DNA from: Tubiluchus corallicola
Lineage: Eukaryota; Priapulida; Priapulimorpha; Priapulimorphida; Tubiluchidae
Direction: 5' to 3'
DNA length: 64,000 nucleotides
NCBI GenBank assembly: GCA_030141605.1
Contig: JAQGDQ010000206.1
Span: 326,085 to 390,084 of the forward strand
In this document: positions 1-12,500 of the stretch, piece after piece
How positions within the stretch are numbered: the stretch's first letter is position 1
Layout of the letters: every line of letters starts with the position of its first letter
Notes under the pieces: model-generated
What the model saw: only the letters and a program-made list of their open reading frames with translations
The model's database searches: none
What the model was told of the DNA's origin: nothing
Translations under genes and position numbers: made by a program

Positions 1-415
1 ATTTAACTGGTATTTAGCTATTATAATATCCAGATTCAATTTGCGGTTGAAAATTAAGAGTGAATCAAAGATTCTGATTCTGTTTGACTTTGGAAACTCC
101 AACAATGTGAGATTCGGATTCGATTCAGCTTCGGAAATGAAGCAAAAATGCGCTTCTCCTTAGATTTGGTTTCGGAAATTCCGGCTTTGTCCCACTCCAT
201 AGACACTGGCAGTTTACAAAACACGGAGATCTCATCTCTGAGGTGCACCGTGCATCAAGTAAGCTTGGAGGTTTAATAAAAATAACCCCATAAAGGCAAA
301 ACTTATGATGAACAGGCTTATTCAAATCAGTTTACAATGTTTCTTAAATGTGTGCAACAAAAAGTTCCTTGGTGATGCAGCAGTTTGACTTACTTGAGTT
401 TTCCTTCTGTTTCAG
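1..415. other. Pumilio intron (left edge)
   Basis: Non-coding sequence. It contains repeated GATTC/GATTCG motifs at about 65-160, resembling a GATTCGAAT-rich stretch seen again near 15,330-15,420 and 46,640-46,920. No gene is seen. Confidence 0.5.
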
Positions 416-567
416 GATGCGTCTCAACTGGTCTCTGCAGACCAGTCAAAGAAGGCCAAAGGACCGTTTGAGTCATCGGAGAACAAGGACCCCGGTCCAC
501 TTGTACAAGACGTGGATAACGTGGAGCAGAATCAGGCAAACGGAATAACTGAAAACGGACTGGAGGG
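416..567 (+). CDS. PUM: Pumilio exon a (first visible)
   Basis: The acceptor is a pyrimidine-rich stretch ending in TTTCAG at 415 and the donor is GG|GTACGC at 568. The frame starts with GAT and the exon ends in phase 2. It encodes an acidic, N/D-rich segment ([19 protein letters not shown]...) with no known fold. It starts at an acceptor, so the initiator codon is upstream of the window. Confidence 0.85.
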
Positions 568-3500
568 GTACGCTGCTCCAGTTGTGTTGTGGCTTGATTT
601 TTTTTAAATGAAAAACCAACCCTTGAGTAACATTCGTTGTATTTTAATATAGACGTAAAAATGTGCAGCCTTTTCCCTCTGAGACCAAACTAGCAAGTGT
701 ACACAGCTTTGCGTGTTACTCTCGGCAAGAAATTGCAAACTCTGCATCAGTTACTGCGAGTTACTGTCTAGTGTGAACGCCTCAGTGAGTTACTCTCGAC
801 ACTTCTCGCAGTGATTAGAGAAGTGAGTGTCAGCTCGCGCTTACTGTCGGAGAGCAACTCACAACACGTTTTGCTCTGTAGTCTGAACACGCTTGCGAGT
901 TACTGTCTGGTGTGAACACCTTGGCGAGCAACTCTCGACATTTCTCGTAGCCAATAGATAAGGAAGTGACAGCTCGCGCTTTCTGTCGGAGAGCAACTCA
1001 CAGCACGTTTTGCTCTGTAGTCTGAACACGCCTGCGAGTTGCTGTCTGGTGTGAATGCCTTGGCGAGTTACTCTCGACGTTTCTCGTAGCCAATAGATAA
1101 GGAAGTGTCAGCTCGCGCTTTCTGTCGGAGAGTAACTCACAGCAAGCTTTGCTCTCTGGTGTGAACACACTTGTTAGTTGCATGTTATTAGTAGTTAAAA
1201 TATAAAATTGAGACTTATGTACCTTAAAATTACTAGAAACTGAATAAAGTACTAAAACAGACAAATTTTAAAATACTGTGTAAAATTAGACATGTGCTAA
1301 AAGCAACTGTTAGACACAAGTATTGAATTAGACAGGTTAAAGTCCTTTGCAAAATTAATCCTAATCAGAACAAAAATTAAACAGAACTAGGAAAAAATAC
1401 TAAATTAGATGAATTAAAAAACACTTTGTAAATTTAGACATAAAGCAAAGATCAATTTGTAAAATTTTCAATCAGCACATCTTTGTTTAAGTGTTAAATT
1501 AGTAAAAAACGTTTGTGTTGCTAAAATTTAGAAAAACAATTTTAAAACGGTGATGGGCACTTTTTCTGTTCAAAAATACTGATATATGAGTGAAATTTAC
1601 TAAATTCTTTCTATTCTAATGTGCTGTTCTACTTCTGTAGATTTTGTGTTCATTTTTGCCTTATAAAATATTTTTATTTTTCGATGTTTGTAATCACGAA
1701 TGTTTCGTTCGTCTTCAGACGTGTGTTGAGTCGAGAAGGATCGCCGTCTGCCCTGTCTGAGCAGGAGAAGATGCATCACAAGCACCTGAGCGTCGTGGCC
1801 AGTAAATCGGAGGAGCTAAACCGTGCCAATCAGTTGCAGAACCTTCACCACATGGAGCAGCACTTTGGCTCGATGGCCATCGATCCCATGTCGTTTGGCA
1901 GCTACGAGAACAGCATGCCGCCTCCGATTGACAGTCCGAGCAACATGGGTTTTAACGCCAACATGCTGGATCTTCAGCAGGTACGTGTCTCAAACGTAAG
2001 AGACGCCAATTTGTGTGTTGTGAGTTTTGCACTGTTGTTTGAGTCCCATGAATCATAGCTTTGCTTTGTAACAGAAATAACTTTAACTATGTTCTTCAGA
2101 AGAACCGGTTTTCATTTATTCCAAACATTTGGGTAAAGAACACTATTTGTTTGTTAATCCAAAATAAAGTTCAGTGATAATAAAGTTATATTTCCTCTAT
2201 GTGAAGTCACAGAGGCAGCTCAGATGTTTCTGCTTACCTCCTCTTTGAGGGAGCGTATTCGTCTCCCTGCTCACCTTCCTTTTTTCGCATCAGCTACTAT
2301 GCATCGTTAAACCAAGGAAAGTCACAAAATAACTAGGTGAACGATTTCTCTGATTGTACCAGCCCGACCAGCCCGGTACAGTGTTTACCAGAAATGACTA
2401 AGTGCACTTTGTCATATTCCTATTAAAAAAGCTTGAATACAAAACAAAAATTTGAATGGTTGCAGAAAAAAATCAGTGGCCCTATAATAAAGTTTTATAA
2501 AATGGTCGTTCATCGTCATTATGGTTTTATGTTGGACAGGCAATGGCTCACTTTATCCTGCACTTTATCCTGAAGTTTTCCTGTTCAACCTGCAAATCAC
2601 GGATAGCGTATCAACGCATGCACGCACGCCCGCTCTTTTCCATCATTCCTTCGGTCATCCGTTGGTTGATACGCTGTCGTCTAACACTGCCGTTCTTTGC
2701 GCACTTACCTCCTCAAATTTTAATTGCAATTTGCTCAATTGTTAATTTATCTTTTTCACGTCTTTATCATTACGATTAAGAATATATCCATTAGAATAGC
2801 TGTGCCGTCTGAAAGCCTATAGGTTTGATTACTATAAATTTGAGCAGTTAGTGAATTAACATCGAAGGAGCAGAAGTAACAAATTATTAGTCATAATAAA
2901 TACTTGTGTAGCTTGCCTACTTTTACAGCTTGGATGCCATGAAAGTTGTTTTCTGTATTTTCTAAAAAAATCTCATTGCATATTTTAACATTCTTTTTCT
3001 GCATAGCTTCATATTAGCAAATCGTGAAAGTTTTTTTTATACATGGAAATGTTCTTCTATAGTTTGGGTCGGTAGAAAATGATGCTGATAATAATTCTTG
3101 ATTGATCTAAACTGTTCGTATGTAGTACATTGAAAGCTAGCCTTCGTTCGATAAACAACTTTTCACTACATCATTTTCTTAGCGTACGCTTCCGTTACCG
3201 GGAGTTGTAAGTCACACTCAAATTACCAGTAGTGACAAAAATCGAAATATGTGGTCGAATAATTTTCGCCAAATGTTTTTTTCTTACGATGGTGCTTTAC
3301 GTAAGCTCAACATGATTATCTGGGTAATCGTAAACAAAAATTAACTTGTACAGTACAAATTGCTTCCTCTTCCGCATCTTGGTGCAAGCAAACGTACTAC
3401 TGGGAATTCTAAACTTCGAACATTACGTTACAAGAATTCAGCAATTCCTCACTAATAACCATAAATAGTAATGAGAAACTTCTTTCTAAATTATAGTAAA

Positions 3501-6500
3501 ATATTTACTTTACCAATTGGTTGTAATGTCATTTTCTCCAAATTTTCATCTTGCAAGCAATGTCTCTTGTGTCTTTTGACTGTTTTGACTCTATTTTCAT
3601 TGTTTTCCGACTTCGTATTCAGTTTTGTTGCTATAGTGTGACTTTTTAACAAAACCCATTACCTATTTATTTATTTACAAGATGTATTTTTGTCTTGTTG
3701 CAGCAGCAAATGTTGCAGCGGCAGCAACAGGTTCAACAACAGCAGGCACAACAGATGATGATGACGCAGCAGTATGCGATGACGCCGCAGCAGCAGCAAC
3801 AACAACAGCAGCAGCAGCAGCAGCTAGGTAAGCGACGATTCGGAAGACGTAACTCGAGCGAGTGATTGTATGAGTTATTTTGTGTGTAACTGTACTTTCA
3901 CGGAGGCCTTTGCTTTCATTCTTGCTTTCGAATGGAAATTTATGGATTTTTTGATTTCTCATAACATAAAAGCGATACATCAAATTCGCAATTAAATTTC
4001 TGTTTGTAACTTTGGCAGTTTTCTCTGTCCTACTTAGTGGTTGCATACGAAATTGCATAAGTGTTATTGGCAAATTTTATAACTATCTTTATAACTTCTT
4101 TAGCAAATCGTATCCATTATGCTGGAAGCGAAATTTGCTTATTTAGTTTGATATGGTTAGGTTCCCTTTAGTGGCATATTTGCTCTATGACTTTTTTTAA
4201 CGTTTTTGGCGAAAGTTGGAAAAATAAAATCACAAGCGGAACAGTTGAAGCCAAGAAGAATCGAAAGGAAAGGTCTCTTTGCGTGAGCGTTGCGTAATAA
4301 CGTGTAGCCTTGTATCATTCTACTAAAGATTGTAAAGCATAGTCTGTGCATCTTATTATTATTGTGTGTATATAATAATCTGGTTAATATTGTGTAATGA
4401 TTAAAGGAAAGGACAACTCATTTAGCATGTTGGGTTTATATATCTGTTATCACTTAAACTGAGAAAAATATAACAAAGAAATTTGCTGAAAACTGTGTGT
4501 ATAAAGCATAAAATTAATTTACATTACCGCTGTATGGAAATCTTTACACATTGTGGTAGCTGCTATTCACTTGGAAATTATTACGTAATTGGTGGACTTC
4601 GAGATTATTTGTTCGTGCATCGTGGCTTTCCGTAAGCGCACTCTACTTAAACTAATTCTAACTTCTGCAGCTTACCCGATGTTCGTGCAAAAACATCACA
4701 AAATTACCTGTCTAATTTCTTGTGAAAACTTCTTATGCTTTTGACAGAGATTCACATCGCTGTGCTTTTCTTCAGGCGATGAACGATGTTGTTTGGTGGA
4801 AGAATGGGCGTTCAAAATGGAAGCGCCCAAGTGTGAATTGATCGCCACTCTAAAGTAATTTTGCTGGTTACACGAGGCTCTTATTGCCAGGTCCTTCTGA
4901 AAATTTTCGCGAACATTGAAATAGGCCTGACTGCCCAGAAGTCGTGTCCTTTCCTCTAATATCTTTTTTGTGTTAAGTTTATTTAGCGTGGCCGACACGC
5001 TAATTGATATACGCAGTAATCTACCGACTAAATAATACTCGCACTGCTTGTGTTTCAAAGTAACAAAATGACTCGTTTTGGTTTTAGCTCATCTCTAAAA
5101 CATTTTTACAAACGAACCCTTGTGTGAGTGCAGCAGCATCTGTACGATTGTTTTTGCTGCATCACTTTTCAGCATCTCTTTGCCGTGCGTATGCAGTGCC
5201 AATAGCAACGATGATGTTCTAACAGAGGCCTCTTGATGGCCGTTAATAACGTTGTGCATGTGTATATAAATTTTTACATATTCATCAAGCATTTTTACTG
5301 CATGTTCTGATTTGCATGGCTGATGGTGTAATGCTATTTGTAGGCTTGGCCAACCCCACTGCAATTGCTCCCAATTACATAATCAACACTCAAGACCCTT
5401 ACGCAGTTGGAATAGCCGTCACAGGTTAGGCAGTTGAGCAACAGTAGGGTGGCGCTACTTGTCGTTTGTGTGTGTGTGTGTGTGTGTGCAATGCAACCGT
5501 TTCCGTTATTCTCGCTAACAGTTGCCTTGCTTTTGACTTGCTCCTGGCTGGCCGAGCATTTCGACTTGTGCGTTTTAATGCGAATATTAACAACCTTGCT
5601 AACGAGGCTTAGCAGCCCGTTGTGAGACACACGTTTTGGTTTTGCTTCGCCTTGCCAGGTTTTAGTTTGCCGTTTCCGCCCGACGACGACGGTCGGGATT
5701 TCCTTGTGTGACCGCTGCGATGATATGTAGCGCTATCCTTTTGTTGAGTTATCGTTTTTATACTAACAATTAGTTGTAGTACTCACGTAATTAGAATACT
5801 GCACTCGTTATGCCGATGGAATTTGAATTAATAAGTTTTCGTTTCTTTGTCCATCGGCAAACTAATTTTGTAAGTCATTATTGATTTTTTTGTGGCGATC
5901 CTCCAGTGAAACTCCTGTATTTGTAGTAACAGTCTTACTGTATATTATTGTATATTTTAATACCAGCAGCAGTACAGTTATAGTAACATGGCTAAACTTT
6001 GGTGTTTAGTTGCTGCCCAATTACTCTGTGATCCTAATCTGAAACATTTTATGGCAATTTTCTCACAAAATTTCAATGTGGTACAGAGAGCCTTTACGTG
6101 GCCCTTGCTTTTGCAGTTAACGGTTTTTAATTTTTTTTTGTTCGTTGTTAGGCGACATTTTTCCCCCTTTTACAAAACTGATTTTGCACAGTTGTTTGAC
6201 TGACATTTTTTATTCTTCTGACTTGCAATTCTTGCCAGGAGAACATAATGGATTATGTGGATCGTTACTGTCGTCGTTTAACGGAACGTTTACTTCTGTG
6301 TAACTGATTGGTGTTGTTTGTTTTAGGCCCTGCTATGAACATGATACATCCTCAATACTACGGGGGTACGATGCCGTGGGGCATGTACCAGGCCAGCATG
6401 TTGCAACAGCAGCAGCAGCAGCAACAGCAACAGCAACAACAGCAGGGTATGACACCGCAACAGCAGCAACAGCTGATGCGCGGAACGGGCGGTCGTCCGC

Positions 6501-9500
6501 TCACGCCCCAGCCCGGCGAAATGCCGGCTGGCATGGGCATGGGACAGATGCCAAACCCACCAGGGCAAATGCCAAATACCAACATGGGACAACCGATGCA
6601 AGGCCCTGGTGTGTAACACTTTCATACCTCAAATAAAACCTGATGACTTAATTGTTCAAACATCTTTTTTTTTCTTGCTAGGTGGAGTGAAAAAATACAT
6701 GTGATTGCTAACTAACTATGGTGTCTGTAAATTGCTATATAAAAAATACACTAAGTTATTGCGTAAGGATTTCTATTTTGCAGTATTTGAAGCTTTTATA
6801 AATTTAATGACGTATGTTTCGTTTTAACTACGATTTTTAACTAGAATATGCAAGTATGTGAACGTACAAAAAAATATAAAATTCCCGGCTGAGTGCGTGA
6901 TAAAAAATATTACCTTGGCAGTTAGACGGGAACAGAACCGCTAATAGGTTTCTTCGGTTAATTGGTTTCAGAGCACTTCCATCCCAAAGTGAGTCAATTA
7001 AATGGTGTCTACCGTATCTGTAAATATTGAATATAAAAGCGAGTATAGGCATCTTCTGTCAGAAAACCCGTAGTCGTTTACGGCAAGTAATCGTCTATGT
7101 CATGAAACCATTTCTAGGTGCTCAGCTTCAGATGATCGCAGCTTATTACGATCAGAATAACATGATGATGAATGCCGCCCGAGGAATGGGAACGCCAATG
7201 CGCCTGATGTCACCCGCGCCAATGATGATTCCGGGTAGTCACAACTCGGGCAACATGAATTCCGTGCGGATGATGGGCGGGCAAGGTCAGGTGCAGAACC
7301 CGTCGGCGACGGGTTACAGCAACAATTCGAACACTTCTCAACAAAATAGCAGGTAAAGGTTAATCTGTATTCACACCTGTCTGGTAGTTGTTTGGCTTCG
7401 TTGACAACAATCTGCTGTTTGAAAATCATGTAGCTGTGCTTATTTTATATCAGCAAGCAATGTTTGTTTGACCTTTGACCTCAGAGAACTGGTTTAATTA
7501 ATAAGAGGCCAGTTGAAATACAGATTACTTGGTTATTTCTACAAGAACCATTCGGGATTTAAAGTCTAATATAAAATAACATGAGATCTTAGTTTTACGA
7601 TGCTTGAAGCAGAATTAAGTTAACTAATTTGGTAACTAAAGTACCACTCAAATGATTCACTAAGTTTTCTCTTGTAACTAAAGAGTCACTTATGTGACTA
7701 AGTCCAATTTAATAACTAAGGTGTCACTCACACGATTGACTTAAATTTGGTTTAGTAACTAAACTGTCACTTACGTGATTGACCAAGTTCAGTTTAGTAA
7801 CTAAAGTGTCACTTACGTGATTGACTAAGTTCAGTTTAGTAACTAAAGTGTCACTCACGTGATTGACCAAGTTCAGTTTAGTAACTAAAGTGTCAGTCAC
7901 GTGATTGATGAAGTTCAATTTAGTAACTAAAGTGTCACTCATGTGATTGACTAAGTTCAGTTTAGTAACTAAAGTGTCAGTCACATGATTGACTAAGTTC
8001 AGATTAGTAACTAAACTACTGTCGTTCGTGTGACTGGCTTATGTTCAATTCAGCACCTAAAGTGTCGGTGATATGAAGACAACAAAATTCTGTTGTAAAG
8101 CCACACGATTGGCCCGCGTTTTAACCTGAGCTAGCATCTTGTCATAAGTATGTACAAACATTTTTGCATTTTCTCTGTCTTTAGCAGTTTAATTTAGCCT
8201 TATTCCGAGATATATTTCGAGATATCAGTCAAGCACAAGAATATATCCTTACCCCAAAGAAGAGATCTAATTAAGTTAAACCGACACACTAATTCGTGCT
8301 AATAAATTGTTGTGAGCGAGAAAGTCAGTGACTCAAGTAAATGACTGCAGAATCATTGCTGACATTATAGTTACATGAATTGTAAGATGAAGGGTAATGA
8401 CATCATCGTTAAACCATTTATACTCTGTGTGAGTTACTTTAATCATATGAACTGCATAATTATTGCACCTAAGTACTTTTCATGAGCAGTTTACTGAGTT
8501 TTGGCTTTATAAATGAAAAAAATTCCCACTCATGGAACATGCTACTTCATAAGTCTCTTTGGTTTATAAATCCAGCTGCTTAACCCTTTCACTATGGAAG
8601 GCGGCACTGTGCCACTTATGTTTTTCTCGTAAGGGCGGTATGTGGCAGAATGCCGCCCGAGCTCAGCACTAAACGCAGTTACCCGGGTCTGTTTATTTCA
8701 CTGCTGTGGCTATGCAAAAACATTGTAGAAAAGTTTAGGATTGTGGTTGCTTCGCAACAAGTAACGCTAATCAGCCAATCAGCGTCTAAAGCCAGGTGCA
8801 TTCCATAATACTGTACTGTATAGCACTTTCTCATGCAAAATTGCTTGTTGATAATTAATAAAACCTGTTTAGTCATTCGTTCTGCACTCTTCTAAAATAA
8901 TTGCCCATCATGAATTAGTAATATGACTTTTGTGAAATTTGGCTTCTAAATATAAGAATGTGCTTATTTGTTTGTGTGTGCGCTTGCGTGCATGCATGAG
9001 TGCATATATGTGTGTTCGGATGTGTGTGCATTATTATAAATAAAACTAGTATTGAATATTAATGTTTAATAACAAATGGCTGTTTGTTTATTTACAAGAT
9101 TCTGTTTTAGTAACACACCACAAGAAGTTATTGTCAAACGTGCAAAAGCCAATGCGGCTCAGTAAAAAGCCACTATGTAGTGAAAGGGTTAACAAATCCA
9201 TCTAGTTTCCCACCAAGGTGGATTTACTAAACGAAGCATCCTGGCACTGAGAATGTTTTTTGTCCGACCAATTGAGAACCTTGTACAAGCCATTTGTCTT
9301 TTTCTAGCTTATACTCGTCGCTCGGAGGCGGATTTACGCCGGCTTCATCTGGTCTGGGTTACTCCGCGTCTGCTGCTGGTCTCGGACTCAATCCACAGCA
9401 ACAACAGCAGCAACAGCAACAACAACAGAACATGGGAAACATGGGATATGGCGGCGGCGGCAGCGGTTTTGGTACAATGACGTCATCAGTTGGACCCTTG

Positions 9501-12500
9501 GGTGCGTACGATAGTAAGTCGATTCTGGTAGGGTTCTTTGATAAAGACATTTGCTTGTCGACATAAGTGGCTACTGTTAATTGACAACCTCATCATTAAA
9601 GCACAAAAAAACCTTCCACTTACATAAAGCTTAGAAAATTCGTCTCGAAATTTTGTACCGCTTACATACTACCTTTTCGTATGCATGGTTTACATCGGCC
9701 GTAACGCTGTATAAAACGCGTAAATTTAAACTCCCGCGATGACAGTTAGGCATAGCCATTTTAATGGTAGGTCGTTTGAAACAAGTTTTCATAACGTTAA
9801 GTAAAGTTTGAAAAAATAATCAGAGCATTCATGGCATACATGTTGCTAATTGAGTAAAATTTTAAATTACTGTATTTTGTCAGTAAGATTAAAAATACAT
9901 TTTTGGCTAGTGAGTGGTGCACCCTGAAGGGTAAGTCAGCGACATTTTACCTAGTGGCACAAACATTTTAAATTATTAGTCTAGTTACATAAGTCTTTCC
10001 AGCAGGTAAGTGAAATGCTACGTAATATAGATTTGCACGGAAAGTTTTTTGGGTCATAATTTAACATTGCCTTTTCTTCCCCTGATTTACGTTTGCGTAA
10101 GTGCCGTCATGCAATGGTGCAGTATTGTGGGAGATTTAAAATGAAAGCAAACGAAAATTTCTTTCAAGACGAATACGATATGTGCATAAAATTGCTGTAA
10201 AGTTGTATAATTTTTTAAGATGATTTTTCTGAAAGCTACTTCAGGTACCCCTTTTCTTGTCCTTTAAAAGTTTCAATGGCTTCAATAATAAAATGATGAC
10301 GGTTCTAAATCCTCATGCACATATATATGCGGGAATTTACATGTACAATACCTTTCTTTGCAGGAGCATTTGAACACAGATATTTACATTATTATAACCA
10401 AGTCAACTGCTAACCGTGATGCAAAAACCATAATTGCTACACTGATGCTGACAATTGATTTTTGTAAAATTACAATTATCGTAATCTATTTTAATTACAA
10501 GGTGTAACAACGTTATCTACATTAGGTTTATTATCAACCACTGCGTGTAAAGTTCGGTAATAAATCCGTGATATTGGGTTAATTCGGGTATCAACGTCGA
10601 CCTGTTTACTAATTAAAATTATCTAATTGTCCTTTAAACAGTTTACGAATTTGCGAATCTGCACTCAATGAATAATATTTGTGCTTGCAAACCAAAACCA
10701 TCCCTAAGTCGGCATAGTTAACACTACGTTATGATGCTTCAAGGTAGAATGCACCAAAAATTTGTTCAAATGTCAATTTTTTTGTAACAACAAATGCCAA
10801 AAATAAATGTTGGAAAAGTACAAAAAATCCAATTTTATAACTCTGTATCCACTTTTCTGCTGAGAAACTAGTTCTGCAATTGTAAAAAACTTGTATTTTC
10901 AAACTCCGATAGCAGCTCCTGGAAGCAGCCATTTCTCTGTTGCCAAGCCCAAATCTTCTTCATCAGGAAGAGCCATCTACTGGATTTAAACATAACTTCA
11001 ATGTGCTCTTGCAAAGTCAGTAGCAACCAACTTCTTGTACGATTGCTAAGTGTTTTGTAAAAATGTGATAAAAACAATGGCTAACTTTTGTAGCGATTTT
11101 CTCAAAAACATGTTTTTCAGTTCGTAGCCTGCACATCAACTTCAATGTGGATTAACTCAGCTTAGAAATAACATAGAGTGATAAGCTTGGTATCAAAATG
11201 GAGATTCAGGATATGTGAATATGTGAATTGTTGACTTATGGACAATATTGCTATGCAAGCACACGTATGCCGATTCCTAGCGGCTGTTTCAAAGAGGCCG
11301 GCTCTTTCACGTATTTATATTTATTTTTATTTATATCCAGGTATGGGTGATGAAACAATGAGCCAACGTAGGGACTCGCTACCTGGCGGTCTTGATTACA
11401 AGCGCGGGATGTCCGGTATGTCGCCGTACAACCAGTACTACAACACGCTGGGTCAGAGTTCGCTGGGCGGAATGGCCGGCAGTCCTGGACCGATCAGCAT
11501 GATTCCCCCCAATCAGTCGCTGTCGCCTCCGCTGTCTGGTTCCTCTTCTAACCTGAGTCTGGGTGAGTTGTGGGAATGTTTCAAACTTCAGTTCTTTTTC
11601 GTTTCTTTATGTTAATCATCTGCTAAGCAGCAGCATCTAATTTTAATTAGTTTGGAAACTTGGCTGTTTCGTTGCCGAGTAGCAGGGTGGTGCGAGTAAA
11701 TATTTTAAATACAGTAGTACCTCTGTTTTCAACCATAATTAGTTCCTAAAAAGTGTTTGAAAACCGATTTGGTTGAGAACCGAATCATTTATTCCCATAA
11801 GAAATAATGTAAAAGCAAATCATCTGTTCTCAAGCACCAAATGAACTGTAAAGTGTTACTAAAGCAAGGTACAATAATGCAAAAATGTTTATTCAAGCAG
11901 TAGATGTGATATAATTGATAAGAAAAACATAATAGAATAAATTTGAAAGAAAAACATAATTGTTCCTGCATGAAAAAAGTGGAGAAAGCATTTAGCGATA
12001 TTAGGCAATTCAAATGTTGTGCGTGACTACTCTTGGGTGCGGTCGGTTACGCTTAGCTCTACTCGGCTCACCGCGCATGCGTTCTTCACATGTTTGGCGG
12101 TTGGTCGAGTACCGAAATTCTGGTCGAGAACGGAGACAATTTCAGCTCGAATTTTCTGGTCGAAAACCGATTTGTACGAGTACGGAGACTTATGACAACA
12201 GATGACCTTGTATGACTGTATATCCTAACTAGTCAAACCTGTTTTACCCCCTTACTTTTGAAATGCAAGAAAAGTTGGCACTGGGCGAGTTTAGTATTAG
12301 GCTGGCCACAAAAAAGTTTACAAGGCAGTTTTGACTAGCTATACGCGATGCATAAGCATAAATGTCAGTACAATGGAGGAATTTTTTGCCAAAATAAAAA
12401 TGTTAAAGGCATCATCTAAGCTCTTCAAATGTGAGCAACTTTGAAAGCTACGTAGTCTGGCCACAAAAAATTTCTTCTGTCTTAGTCACGAGCTCAAAAG

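Noticed and set aside
1621-1719. Upstream extension of Pumilio exon b as coding
   Set aside because: The frame is open by chance; homology-like sequence and a good acceptor (GTCTTCAG) start at 1719, and the phase fits the previous donor.
6323-6636. Minus-strand Leu/Cys-rich and plus-strand Ala/Thr-rich frames
   Set aside because: Alternative frames of the CAG/CAA polyglutamine exon of Pumilio.
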